A DNA stretch of 64,000 nt from Paraburkholderia fynbosensis (GCF_902859935.1 NZ_CADIKI010000022.1:99195-163194); one strand, 5' to 3'. Positions 26,180-36,018 are shown, numbered from the stretch's first letter. Numbers and translations are program-made. Notes: a model not told the origin generated them from the letters alone.

Positions 26180-29100
26180 CTATCGAGCGGCCCCAACCTT
26201 CGACATCAAAGCCGCGCTAATCATCGGCCCAACTTCCGCAAGTGTATGGCCCGCGCAAACGTCCCTGCGAGATTGAAGCGAAAGTTGGGCTCGCAAGGAA
26301 GGCGATTCTATAAGCGAGCTAACACACTCGACCCACTCATCGGTTGAACGAGCAATCAGCGCATTATGGCGGTGGCGAGCTACCGGCTGGTAAATACTCC
26401 CAGCGGAAACAACAATAGCGACATCAAGCGCCGCGTACTCGAGAAACTTCAAATAACTCTTGGATTCGTTAAATTTGTTCTCCGCCAGCGCAATGACCCC
26501 GATATCCCAATGCGCGCGCTCGTGCAACCAACGAACAAAGTTGGGGTAATCATTCTTCTTCGGGAGACCTACGCGCTTCCCGAAGGTCGGAGTGCGATTC
26601 TGGAATCCACCAATAATCTCAATCTCGACTAGCGATCCGTATTTCTTTTCAATTTGCTTCATGGCCTCAGTAATATGATCGAGGTCCCCGTCATGGGTGG
26701 GGGTTCCGATATATCCGATACGAACCGGGCCGTTTTTCATCTTCCGATGCGATCCCCGGCTATGTTGACGCAGGTCCTCAAGTCGCCACAGGTCCGCATC
26801 CAAGGCGTTAGGAATAACGACCACGTTGGAATTAATCTGTCTCATGAGACTAGCCAACGACTCAGTTGATACATGCAGGAGGTCAGCAGCACCTGCCAGC
26901 AATCTAACTTTCGCGGCGACCGCGTGTGCATCACCTTTATAGTGACGCGCTTTGAGGCCCTGCGCATCAAGCAGGTCATCGTCTATCTCGTAGACGAGGC
27001 GGCCGCCCGCCCCCTTCCAACGGGGCAGCCAATCCTCAAGTTCGGCAAGGTTGAATCCGACAGCGTCTCGCTGCATCAAAACTGCCTGGGCAGCCCCCGG
27101 TTTCGGGAGAACGTTCGTTTGTCTCACCTGCCAGTCCCGCAAAACGGCCGGCGACTGGTACGGAAGCACTACCCGAACGTACCCCGAACCAGCAGGCAAG
27201 CCATCTCCACGCAGTCCCGGCATCAGGAGAAGTAGAGGCTTATTAGGGCGCGGATATTTCATCCGCCACGCCTTAAGGCTTTTCTCGATTGGCAAGCACT
27301 CACTGACGGCAGCAGCATGTACAGAGTAAGCGGCAGCGGTCTGCAACCCCGCGCGCCGCATGCTCTGCAGCCGTTGCGGGCTCGACAGCAAGCTCGATAC
27401 CGCCTCGAAGCAAGCGTCCTCGTTACGGGTGTCAAGCACGAGGGCATTGCGTCGATGCTCGGCATACTCGCTCCCCCCCCCGTTCGCAGGTACTGCAGCA
27501 GCGCAGCCACACGCCATTGCCTCCAGTGACGTACGCCCGAAAGCCTGGTAATCCGAGAGATCGATAAAGAGGTCACTGCTAGCCAGCAACGTCGCTACCT
27601 GAGGTCGTTTCAACGGGCCGTGATTCTGAAATGGGAAATCCCGCTGCAAAGCAAGGAACTCCGCACTTCCTCCATCGCAACCGAAGATATTGACGACCAG
27701 TTGATCTCCCAAGGCTTGATGAAGCCGACGCAGCAACCGCATCGTGCGCTCTGCTCCACGGTATGGAGTCTGCGGACGAATCATTGCAGTTACATGCGTG
27801 CGTTCATCCTTGCCTCGGTGAACTGGCCTATACACTTCGTGGTCGATACTAGGCCGCACTTTATGCACCGCTACGCCGTGGTGCAACTTGACCACATCAA
27901 CAATCCACTGCGTCTTGGCGAATAGGAGCGCGCCTGGTACCAACGTATACGAATCGCGAGCCTCGTGCCATTTAGGTGAGCCCTCTTCAAAAAAGAATGG
28001 CTCATAATCCTGAACGTAGTAAGCGGGCAATATATACGGATGAACGCTTACAATCCGTTTGACGAACTTCATTGACGTGAAGATCGTGCCGACGACCACG
28101 TCGTAGTCATCGGCAATTTGAAGTATCGTGGATTCGTCGAAACCGACGAACACGTCCTCAATACCGTGAACATCGGAATACATCTCTCGAAAAGCCGCCA
28201 CGTGCTCGTACTTTAAGGCCACGCGCGCCTGGATGCCCATTCGACGCATCTCGCTTACTTCCTGTACCACTGAGTGCGAGCCACCGCCGCCGCCTTTGAC
28301 CGGAAGCAGAAAAAGAATCCGCATGGACATGAGGTCAACACGCTCCGCCGCGGAGCGCGCCTCAATCGCAGCCTGCACGCGATAGCGAACTTGGTCAAGA
28401 AGGTCCGTACGTTTTACTTCTGCCACACGGGCGTAGTATTTATCGGCCGTATGCTTCCTCTTTAGGCTTTCCGTACCCTGAGCCGACAGCTCTTTACGAC
28501 GGGAGTGACCAAAGCTTTTGGACTTGGCATGGTAAACGTACACGTCGTCCGCAATGGCAAGCTCGAATCCTGCGTCAATCGCGCGAATGCAATAATCGTT
28601 CTCCTCTCCGTAACCGACCGGAAAATTGATCTCATCCATATATCCAATGGAGTCGATCACCGTGCGCCGAATCATGAAACAAAAGCCGTTTACAAAGGGC
28701 AAACGCGGATAGGTCGGTTCGGACGTGTCCGCTACCAGCGCGGCCATGTCATCGACCGTTAGGCCTTGGGGTAGCTGGTTAACAGCAAACGATCCCGCTT
28801 CATCTCTTAAAGCAGGTACATTTTGCCAGCTGGCCGCATTGGAAAGTGGGCCAACAATACCGAGCTTGGGATTTGATTCCATGCAGCGCACGAGACCCCT
28901 CAACCATCCGGAAGAGACGATAGTGTCACTGTTCTGCGTAATTACATATGGTGCGCGCGATGCCTTCAACCCGGTATTAACCGTTTTGGTATAACCTTGG
29001 TTAGTGGGGTGCTCGATCAGTGTGAACAGGGAGTTTTCCGAACAATAGCTGCGCAGCCATTCGGTAGTGTCCGGCTGCGACCCGTCATTCACAACGATGA

Positions 29101-29398
29101 CTCGCACATTGAACTCGTCCGTATGGAGCTCCAGAGATAGCAAGCATGACTTGACGTCGTCGAGTGCGTTGAACACAGGAACGACGATATCGACGCTATC
29201 AACCACTTCCTGTTGCGCAGAGCGCCGCTTTTCCCGGATGCGGCGCTTCGCCAGCTGAATGCTATCCTCGATCAGATGTGACAACTCTGGCGTATTCGCT
29301 TTCGCTTTTTGATAGAGTTGAATCGCATTCTCATATTTTCGGTTACGCAGCGCTTCATTTCCGGAAGCCCAATATGAAATTTGTGAATTATCTTGCAT
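26180..29398 (-). CDS. three-domain glycosyltransferase (GT2 + GT4 + GT4-like)
   Basis: A 1,072-residue protein. A short N-terminal TPR-like helical pair (ASGNEALRNRKYENAIQLYQK) is followed by a GT2 domain (about residues 65-320: VDIVVPVFNALDDVKSCLLSLE, DxD-like NSDTIVSSGW, GEENDYCIRAI). Next is a GT4-like domain (about 360-700: DDYDVVVGTIFTSMKF, AFGRTSLEAMACGCAAAVP). A third GT-B-like domain (about 720-1060: VYEIDDDLLDAQGL, VRIGYIGTPTHDGDLDHI, KFLEYAALDVAIVVS) completes it. Such multi-GT chains make capsule repeats in one polypeptide. I chose the ATG at 29398; a TTG at 29425 is possible. No signal peptide or membrane helix is seen, so it is cytoplasmic. Confidence 0.85.
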   Translation of the reverse strand: MQDNSQISYWASGNEALRNRKYENAIQLYQKAKANTPELSHLIEDSIQLAKRRIREKRRSAQQEVVDSVDIVVPVFNALDDVKSCLLSLELHTDEFNVRVIVVNDGSQPDTTEWLRSYCSENSLFTLIEHPTNQGYTKTVNTGLKASRAPYVITQNSDTIVSSGWLRGLVRCMESNPKLGIVGPLSNAASWQNVPALRDEAGSFAVNQLPQGLTVDDMAALVADTSEPTYPRLPFVNGFCFMIRRTVIDSIGYMDEINFPVGYGEENDYCIRAIDAGFELAIADDVYVYHAKSKSFGHSRRKELSAQGTESLKRKHTADKYYARVAEVKRTDLLDQVRYRVQAAIEARSAAERVDLMSMRILFLLPVKGGGGGSHSVVQEVSEMRRMGIQARVALKYEHVAAFREMYSDVHGIEDVFVGFDESTILQIADDYDVVVGTIFTSMKFVKRIVSVHPYILPAYYVQDYEPFFFEEGSPKWHEARDSYTLVPGALLFAKTQWIVDVVKLHHGVAVHKVRPSIDHEVYRPVHRGKDERTHVTAMIRPQTPYRGAERTMRLLRRLHQALGDQLVVNIFGCDGGSAEFLALQRDFPFQNHGPLKRPQVATLLASSDLFIDLSDYQAFGRTSLEAMACGCAAAVPANGGGSEYAEHRRNALVLDTRNEDACFEAVSSLLSSPQRLQSMRRAGLQTAAAYSVHAAAVSECLPIEKSLKAWRMKYPRPNKPLLLLMPGLRGDGLPAGSGYVRVVLPYQSPAVLRDWQVRQTNVLPKPGAAQAVLMQRDAVGFNLAELEDWLPRWKGAGGRLVYEIDDDLLDAQGLKARHYKGDAHAVAAKVRLLAGAADLLHVSTESLASLMRQINSNVVVIPNALDADLWRLEDLRQHSRGSHRKMKNGPVRIGYIGTPTHDGDLDHITEAMKQIEKKYGSLVEIEIIGGFQNRTPTFGKRVGLPKKNDYPNFVRWLHERAHWDIGVIALAENKFNESKSYLKFLEYAALDVAIVVSAGSIYQPVARHRHNALIARSTDEWVECVSSLIESPSLRAQLSLQSRRDVCAGHTLAEVGPMISAALMSKVGAAR

Positions 29399-29481
29399 AT
29401 TTTTGTAACGCCTTGTGATCGACAAATCGCCATGTCTAGCACGTTGGCGATCAACGCCCTCAATCGGATAAAGCCTGCGTT

Positions 29482-31335
29482 CTACAGAGCAAAATGTACG
29501 TCGATCAATTTGATCGGTCGAAATAGCGATCTATGTCCCAGATCGTGATTGGGCTGCTCGTTATATTGAACCAGCAAACTGAGTACGTTTTCCTGTGCCC
29601 AACGCACTCGATCGATAATGGGTTCGGAAAAACCCAAATCCTCCTCCCAAATCGTCTGCACGTTATCGGGAACCCAAACATAGCCTGGAGCTCTCAAAAC
29701 GGTTGCGACCATCCGCCCCCGACTGTGATCCCCTCTAGTTATGATGTACGCGTTGTCGTTTCGATCGAGCACGATCTCCGGACGACTAATCGGTATCTGC
29801 AACGTTCCGCTACCTGTCAACGTAAAAGGCCGCGCCCTTTTCGAGATTATTTGGTGGTGCCAAAGACTACCGTCATATCGCAAGTATTGATATTGCGGAA
29901 TGCCATTCGAATCATCAGCATAATAAACGATATGCGGCCTATTTAAACTGTCCACCGCCATGCTGCATTGATTCATTAGATTGCTGCCGGGCGAGACCGG
30001 ATGGACAGTTTCGGCGTTTGTTTGAGTAATCGGAAGCTGGTATCCACGACCTTTTGACGTCACCCAGCTGATTCCGTTGTCAGATGAGGAGGCATAGCCA
30101 ATATTGATGTTATTGACACGCCTGTCTTCCCCGAGCATGTGCGTACGCCACACAAAACTAATGTGCAAATTACCGTCATGGTCGATGGCCGGGTGGTTCC
30201 AGTACGCGTTACTCGTCCACGGTTTGGAATCACTGCCGCTCAGAATGGGTAGTGGACTGTCCGCCCAACTTCCGGACGCCTCATCGTAGTATTTTAGGCG
30301 CGCCGTCCCCTTGTTGTGTATGCCGTCGCGATACAACAGCGCAAGCGGGAAACCATTACGTGGCTGAAGAAACGTAGGATAAGTTACTTTGGTCTCCGCG
30401 TTGCCCGTCATAGGCAACTCTTCCGACCATTCAGTGATATTGCCAGGGTGAACACTGCGCCGATAGCGAAGTTGTGTCGCGTGGTGATCGTAACATATGT
30501 GAATATGATTGGCGCGATCGATACCAATGCTGATGCTGTTATGGGCATCAGTCAGGTTGTACTCACCACCGAGATCACACGTCTGAATATTGTTCGTTTT
30601 CAGATCACGCTGGACGAGACGAAGCGAATGCTCATTGACGTAAAACGCAGTAAATTGCTTGCCTTCGCAGGTAAGAATGCCGTGGTGACGGAAGATGACC
30701 GTGTTAATGGAGTTCCCAGCCCACGCATCGCCGAGATCTATCTCCGCCGATTGCCTGACAGTAAATCTACGATATTCGTGGGGGCCGCCCTGCGGAGACC
30801 TTACCAGATGTGGCCCAGCCCCGAAGCAATTCGGCGAGATTCCGAGCTGACTGCATTGCTGATCGATGCGCGCCCCGGTGATCAACGCCCTGTCAGTCCC
30901 GGGCATACCACTGGTAATTGACGACTCGAAATGTCTGAATGCCTTCGAGAAATTCCCCGCGAGTGCAGCTGCGCGCCCCAAGCTGTTATGGATCCCCGCA
31001 GCCAGTATTTGACAGACAAGCGCCTTGTCAGCCCCCCATACTTCCGCTAACCGGATGAACTTTTCAGCTTCAGCAATCTGGCCGGTTTGCAGGCGGCCGG
31101 CTGCAGCGAACAGTGCAAGCCTCCCGCGTTCCGGGTGAGCCTGAAGCATACAGTGCTCGAGCTTGGCGAGCTTCGGCCAGTCACCGAATTGCCATTGGAG
31201 ACGCGCTCGATCCAGCAAGCCTTCATCTTGCACGACCAAAGCAGCATGCTCCGATGAGACTTCCCGCTCGGGAGCAGCTTGAACGGGCTCTTCACTCGAC
31301 ACTTTGCTATCGATATTAGTTAGCTGCTTTCTCAT
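29482..31335 (-). CDS. TPR-like plus BNR_4 beta-propeller protein, no signal peptide
   Basis: A 617-residue protein. The N-terminal about 170 residues are helical and TPR-like (RARLQWQFGDWPKLAKLEHCMLQ, GRLQTGQIAEAEKFIRLAEV). From about residue 205 the chain is a BNR_4-like propeller with EYNLTDAHNSISIGIDRANHIHICYDHHATQLRYRR (the His-Asn-Ser core) and repeated blades such as SNAYWNHPAIDHDGNLHISFVWR. It is related in fold to the secreted protein encoded downstream, but no export signal is visible, so it may act on nascent glycan in the cytoplasm or be exported another way. The ATG at 31335 has GGGAG seven bases upstream and overlaps the previous gene by 20 bases. Confidence 0.7.
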   Translation of the reverse strand: MRKQLTNIDSKVSSEEPVQAAPEREVSSEHAALVVQDEGLLDRARLQWQFGDWPKLAKLEHCMLQAHPERGRLALFAAAGRLQTGQIAEAEKFIRLAEVWGADKALVCQILAAGIHNSLGRAAALAGNFSKAFRHFESSITSGMPGTDRALITGARIDQQCSQLGISPNCFGAGPHLVRSPQGGPHEYRRFTVRQSAEIDLGDAWAGNSINTVIFRHHGILTCEGKQFTAFYVNEHSLRLVQRDLKTNNIQTCDLGGEYNLTDAHNSISIGIDRANHIHICYDHHATQLRYRRSVHPGNITEWSEELPMTGNAETKVTYPTFLQPRNGFPLALLYRDGIHNKGTARLKYYDEASGSWADSPLPILSGSDSKPWTSNAYWNHPAIDHDGNLHISFVWRTHMLGEDRRVNNINIGYASSSDNGISWVTSKGRGYQLPITQTNAETVHPVSPGSNLMNQCSMAVDSLNRPHIVYYADDSNGIPQYQYLRYDGSLWHHQIISKRARPFTLTGSGTLQIPISRPEIVLDRNDNAYIITRGDHSRGRMVATVLRAPGYVWVPDNVQTIWEEDLGFSEPIIDRVRWAQENVLSLLVQYNEQPNHDLGHRSLFRPIKLIDVHFAL

Positions 31336-33289
31336 TGGTTCGCTCCCGAAGCAACACATCCTTAATCAAATCAAGCTGGGCTTCGGCCCGAACGATTTCT
31401 TCTTGCATGAGCTTCTGACGTGCGGATAACACATCGTCATTGGCCTGGCGATCTTGAAGCTGCTGATGCAAGACTTTGACTTGTACAAGGGATTCTGCCG
31501 CTCGCGTGGAAGATTCAACATGATGCGCCGATAACTCCAGCTTCTCGTGCTCGAGTCTCTTCCGGGCCTGTTCCAGAATTTCATTTTCCCGATTACGTTC
31601 GTCGACCTGTCTTGCGACAGCTTCGTACAAGCCCGACAACTCAGACTTCGCGCCTTCGAGATGCGTGTTCGCCTGCTGCAATTGCTCGACTTCTCGCGTC
31701 CGCTGCGCCAACTGCAGGCAGGCCCCCTCGTACAGATCGGCCAACTTCAGCTTTTCCTGCTCGAGGCGAGCTTTAACGTCACTCAACGCCGCGACCTGCA
31801 GATCGCCTTCCCTGTACTTTCTGACGACTTCGTCATATCGATTCGCCAATACCGACCTATCCTGTTCGAGTTGGCTCGTAGCCTGCCTTAGCGCATCGAC
31901 CTCGCGAATGCGCTCAGCCAATACCTTGACGACCTCTTCGTAGCGCCCCGCCAGCGTTGCTTTTTCCTGCAACAGATCTAGCCTGGCTTGCTGCAAGAAT
32001 TCAATTTCCCGACTGCGCTCCGCCGCAATGCTGACAGTTTCGTCGCGCTGCCTGGCCAATAGAGCACCTTCCTGCTCCAGCAGGGCTTTGGCCCGGCTCA
32101 ACTCATCGATCGCCTGAACTCTCTCGGCTAACAATCGCGCATCATCACCACTGCGCGCCACCAACGTGCACTTTTCGCTTTCCAACTGCGCGGCCTTCTC
32201 TTGCCAGAGCCTAAGCGCGACCTCTTGCCGATCCGCCATAAGCAACATATCTTGCTCAAGCTGAACCACGGTCCGCTTCTGTACGTCAAGTTCCTGCGCA
32301 CGCTCAGTCGCCAGACTTGCGGCCTTTTCATATTGACCTGTGACCTTGCGTCGGTCCTCCTCCAACTGGGCGTTGGACTCCTTGAGAAGTTCTACCTCTT
32401 TGCAACGCTTGCTCAATTGACGTGCCTGATCGTCTCGCTCGCTGGCCAGGCGGTTCAACTGTTCCTCGATGTCTGTTCTGCGCTCGGCAAATCTCGCCAG
32501 TTCCTTAGCTTCGCGCTGAAGCGCGCAGTGCGTCTCATAACGGAGCTGGCTGGCCTGGCGATCCTCGGAATCGCTGAATTGCATACTCGCCGGGAGGATA
32601 TCCAACATAGCCGCCGCTTCGACAACCTGGCCTGCCTCATGAAGTCGAAAGGCAAGCCATTTCAATCGATAGGGTTTTGGATCCAACGCGTACGCTCGTT
32701 GCGCGGCCTCTGCGGCGCCGAGACGATCGCCAGGCATCAAATGCCTCGCGATTGCGGTATAGCCATTAGCATGCATCACCGATGAAATCGGCACCGCAGC
32801 CAACAGCTTTTCTACCGCGCCGAAACCGCCTTGGCGGTATGCCTCGAGCAGAGCACTAAAGTCCGAACCTCCCAGAGATTGCGGAGGCGTATGGCGACTG
32901 TGCAATCTCCAGATCTTCCAGAGTCGGCCAGGCAAGGCCAACATCGCCTTCGGAGAATCGACGCCTTGAATCAAAAGACTTCCCAGCTGCGAGTTCAATG
33001 CATTTTGCGTTTCGAGGACGTGAACTTTTTTCTGAACCTCGACCAAGGAGTGGAGCCGTCGGTTCTCAGCGAGAGCATCCTGCAGTTCCTCGTCTACGCA
33101 GCCCTTGACCGACAGATCATTGCGCGGCGACTGTCCGGACAACTTCTTCTCAAGAACCTTGTTCCGCAAGTAGTAATTTCCAAGCTCCTCCTGAACATGA
33201 TGTAGTTGGAGAAGCAACTCTTCGTTCTCTTCTTCCACGCCAACTAAGCGGGCTTCAAGATCCGCCTGAATACTCTTATCTATCATCAT
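31316..33289 (-). CDS. long coiled-coil protein of the capsule locus
   Basis: A 657-residue protein of unknown function. It begins with a coiled-coil segment including EENEELLLQLHHVQEELGNYYL, a motif I recall near the N-terminus of other surface-glycan proteins. A helical TPR-like middle follows (about residues 125-265: GGFGAVEKLLAAVP, AAQRAYALDPKPYRLKWLAFRL). The C-terminal about 320 residues are a continuous coiled coil built from 35-residue repeats. No signal or membrane helix is seen. It overlaps the WecC-like gene by four bases. It could be a scaffold or molecular ruler for the biosynthetic complex; that is inference. Confidence 0.75.
   Translation of the reverse strand: MMIDKSIQADLEARLVGVEEENEELLLQLHHVQEELGNYYLRNKVLEKKLSGQSPRNDLSVKGCVDEELQDALAENRRLHSLVEVQKKVHVLETQNALNSQLGSLLIQGVDSPKAMLALPGRLWKIWRLHSRHTPPQSLGGSDFSALLEAYRQGGFGAVEKLLAAVPISSVMHANGYTAIARHLMPGDRLGAAEAAQRAYALDPKPYRLKWLAFRLHEAGQVVEAAAMLDILPASMQFSDSEDRQASQLRYETHCALQREAKELARFAERRTDIEEQLNRLASERDDQARQLSKRCKEVELLKESNAQLEEDRRKVTGQYEKAASLATERAQELDVQKRTVVQLEQDMLLMADRQEVALRLWQEKAAQLESEKCTLVARSGDDARLLAERVQAIDELSRAKALLEQEGALLARQRDETVSIAAERSREIEFLQQARLDLLQEKATLAGRYEEVVKVLAERIREVDALRQATSQLEQDRSVLANRYDEVVRKYREGDLQVAALSDVKARLEQEKLKLADLYEGACLQLAQRTREVEQLQQANTHLEGAKSELSGLYEAVARQVDERNRENEILEQARKRLEHEKLELSAHHVESSTRAAESLVQVKVLHQQLQDRQANDDVLSARQKLMQEEIVRAEAQLDLIKDVLLRERTNEKAAN
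31490..32412 (-). repeat. tandem 35-residue (105-base) coiled-coil repeats inside the gene
   Basis: About nine successive units of five heptads can be aligned by eye. They begin AERSREIEFLQQA, AERIREVDALRQA, REGDLQVAALSDV, AQRTREVEQLQQA and DERNRENEILEQA, each ending with a segment like LAGRYEEVV. One unit, starting QEKAAQLESEK, is 10 residues short. The DNA repeats are diverged, so the array looks old rather than a recent expansion. Confidence 0.8.
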
Positions 33290-34554
33290 TTCGCATCTTT
33301 CCAAATGCCGCGCGTATCGATAAGCACCTGAGCGCTTTTAAGCTTAGGTTTCGCGTTTTTGAACTCGGCATGATCAACAAGGAGGACAACGATGTTCGCT
33401 TCGAGGATTGCCTCTTCAAAGCGCATGAAGGCGACTTTCTCTAGCCTTAAATCTTCCGGTAGCGTTTTGAGGTTGGGCTCGACAATTGCTACCATCGTGT
33501 CACGGCGCTTGGCCAGCGTCCTGGCAATTTCGAGCGCGGGACTCTCTCTGAGGTCGTCAATATCCGGTTTGTACGAAATTCCCAGGCAGGCGATACAGAT
33601 ATCTTCAGCTGGCATCCCCGAATTCACGAGCTGCGTCACAGCTTCGTCTACCTTCCCGATGACCCAGTCGGGTTTCGCATCGTTCACGTTGCGTGCGGTC
33701 CGAATCAGCTGCGCCTCCTCGGGCGCGCTATCGACGATGAACCACGGATCGACGGCTATGCAATGCCCACCGACTCCGCAACCTGGTTGCAGAATGTTGA
33801 CACGCGGATGTCGATTGGCTAGCGCGATCAGCTCCCATACGTCGATGCCCAGCTTGTCGCATACCATCGAAAGCTCGTTTGCGAACGCAACATTGACATC
33901 TCGAAAGCTGTTTTCCGCCAGTTTGCACATTTCTGCCGTGCGCACGTCAGTGACAATGCAGCGTCCCTGGACCACCAAACGATAAAGCGCAATTGCTGCT
34001 TCGGAACACTTCGAAGTCATGCCACCGATGACACGATCATTTGCAACCAGTTCGTGCACGATACGCCCAGGAAGAACACGCTCAGGGCAATGAGCAATTC
34101 GGATATCAGACGTTTCGCCAGCTTGATGTGGAAAACTGAGTTCCGGTCGAATTTCCGACATCCACCTTGCCAATAGTTCTGTACTGCCGACAGATGATGT
34201 GGACTCGAGAACAACCAGATTGCCCTTCTCCAGTACCGGCGCAATCGATTTCGCCGCGGCCTCGATGTAGCTCAGATCAGGTTTGTGGTCGGCAGCCAAT
34301 GGCGTCGGCACTGCAATTACGAACGCGTCGGCGCGCTCAACAGAGGTTGTGGCTCGCAAATAGCCTGAGCCCACTGCAGCCCGGACCAAAATGTCCAACT
34401 CTGGTTCGACAATGTGGATGTCACCCCTGTTGATCGTTTCAACCACGGCTGCCGACACGTCGACGCCGATCACGCGCAACTTGCGGGATGCAAACAACGT
34501 AGCTGTGGGTAAACCTATGTATCCAAGACCAATTATCGATATCTTATTTAACAT
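33286..34554 (-). CDS. wecC: UDP-N-acetyl-D-mannosamine dehydrogenase-like (WecC family)
   Basis: A 422-residue UDP-sugar dehydrogenase of the WecC/WbpA group. It has IIGLGYIGLPTATLFA (Rossmann), ESTSSVGSTELLARW, AHCPERVLPGRIVHEL, and the catalytic Cys in QPGCGVGGHCIAVDPWF. Members oxidise C6 of UDP-HexNAc (ManNAc, GlcNAc or GalNAc), giving an acidic amino sugar. The motif AHCPERVLPG is typical of the ManNAc form, but the epimer cannot be fixed from sequence. It leads the sugar module after a 288-base gap from kpsE, and the coiled-coil gene begins inside its stop codon. The symbol is by family. Confidence 0.88.
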   Translation of the reverse strand: MLNKISIIGLGYIGLPTATLFASRKLRVIGVDVSAAVVETINRGDIHIVEPELDILVRAAVGSGYLRATTSVERADAFVIAVPTPLAADHKPDLSYIEAAAKSIAPVLEKGNLVVLESTSSVGSTELLARWMSEIRPELSFPHQAGETSDIRIAHCPERVLPGRIVHELVANDRVIGGMTSKCSEAAIALYRLVVQGRCIVTDVRTAEMCKLAENSFRDVNVAFANELSMVCDKLGIDVWELIALANRHPRVNILQPGCGVGGHCIAVDPWFIVDSAPEEAQLIRTARNVNDAKPDWVIGKVDEAVTQLVNSGMPAEDICIACLGISYKPDIDDLRESPALEIARTLAKRRDTMVAIVEPNLKTLPEDLRLEKVAFMRFEEAILEANIVVLLVDHAEFKNAKPKLKSAQVLIDTRGIWKDAK

Positions 34555-34842
34555 GCGTTCATAACTTTATTGGATGCGCCTGGCAGCCTCGCCATCACCA
34601 TAGCGATTGGCAGCGCGCGACGTAATCATATAATCCACCAGCCTATATGGGGGCCGGGTTACTTACGTGACGACAGTTCTTTGGCTGGCGCCGACGATCC
34701 GAGCCGTACCGGTTTCAATCGCCTCCGGGCGATCAGTAGTCTCGCACGTCACGAGGACACTCTTGCCCGAAGCGAATGTCGAAAAATGCAAGCATTGAGT
34801 GCATGCATCTCGCGAAGATGAGAACCCCATAGCCATCCTCGC

Positions 34843-36018
34843 TCAATCAACGTGATCGAGAATGATGCCTTCCAGCAACTTCACAATTCCAGCCAGCGCA
34901 ATCGCGGCCAACAAAGTCAGAATCATGTTGTACATGCGCTGAGGCTCCATCGGATAGCTAGGCTTGGTCGGCGCTTGCAACGGCGAGACCATTTTGAGCG
35001 TGCGTGCGGCGTCCATCCTGCCCTTTTCGAGGGCGGCAAGTGCAGTTTTGTACAGATCTTGCGCAAACCCGGCTTGCATTTGCAGTCGTTGGAATTCACC
35101 AACCGTATAGTTAAGCGCCCGTCTCGACGGCGAAGTCAGTTCTGCCTGCTTCTGGGCAATCTGCTGCTGAAGCGCCTTGAGATTGCTCTTAAGCATTACA
35201 ACCATGGGCTGATTTGGACTCAATGTAGTTGGCAAAGAAGCCAACTGGGCCTCGACTTCGGTCCTTTGCGTTTCAAGTTTGTCGATGAGCGCATTGAGAC
35301 TTTCGGCCGTTGCCTGTGGCGCCATGAGTCCCTTACGATTCTGAAAATCGATCAGATCGTTGCTAGTCTCTATTACGCGCTCATGCGCAAGTGTCACCTG
35401 CTTCGTCAAGTAGTCAACTTGCGATTGCGCCAGATCGTGACCAATCTGGTTCATATGCGCCTCACCTTCCCGCACCATAAAGGACGCAATTGCCTGTGCA
35501 GTTTTCGGATCGTAGGCCTGCGTGCTAATTCGGAGTACTCCGCTGTAGTCGTCGTACTCCACATCGATGCGAGACAACCAGTAGCGATAGAACCACTCCG
35601 GCGGCGCGTTCTTGAACCACATCCGCGAAACCGGATCCCAGCGTCGGTCACTGTAATGCGCGCGCAGATCAAGAGCAGCGTCGAGCTTCTTCAACATATC
35701 TGCGGACAGAAGATACTCACGCAGCAATAGTTGATCGCTGCGGCTCGGACCCGCAGCACCCGGAACAACGGTTGAAATATCGACGTTCGGATTGTTGATC
35801 TCATCTGTCTTCTGGATAATCACACTTGCTTCGGAAACGTAACGATCAGAGGCTACGAATATCCAATACACCGCGGAGAGAATCGCGGCGACAAAAATCA
35901 ATCTTATAATTAATTTGAATACACTTACGGTTGACAGGTTGCGCCATTTTTCACGATAGCCAGCGGCCATCTTTCTAAGCATCCCATCCTGGGTAATTAC
36001 CGGCGACGATTCGTTCAT
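34843..36018 (-). CDS. kpsE: capsule export polysaccharide co-polymerase (KpsE/CtrB/BexC family)
   Basis: A 391-residue PCP-3 protein. It has two membrane helices, one near residues 33-55 and one near the C-terminus (ILTLLAAIALAGIVKLLEGI), flanking a large periplasmic domain. That domain includes YVSEASVIIQKTDEI, a coiled-coil stretch (residues about 205-320) and PTKPSYPMEPQRMYN just before the second helix. It bridges the KpsMT ABC transporter to the outer-membrane channel. Its start overlaps the kpsT stop by 4 bases. Confidence 0.93.
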   Translation of the reverse strand: MNESSPVITQDGMLRKMAAGYREKWRNLSTVSVFKLIIRLIFVAAILSAVYWIFVASDRYVSEASVIIQKTDEINNPNVDISTVVPGAAGPSRSDQLLLREYLLSADMLKKLDAALDLRAHYSDRRWDPVSRMWFKNAPPEWFYRYWLSRIDVEYDDYSGVLRISTQAYDPKTAQAIASFMVREGEAHMNQIGHDLAQSQVDYLTKQVTLAHERVIETSNDLIDFQNRKGLMAPQATAESLNALIDKLETQRTEVEAQLASLPTTLSPNQPMVVMLKSNLKALQQQIAQKQAELTSPSRRALNYTVGEFQRLQMQAGFAQDLYKTALAALEKGRMDAARTLKMVSPLQAPTKPSYPMEPQRMYNMILTLLAAIALAGIVKLLEGIILDHVD

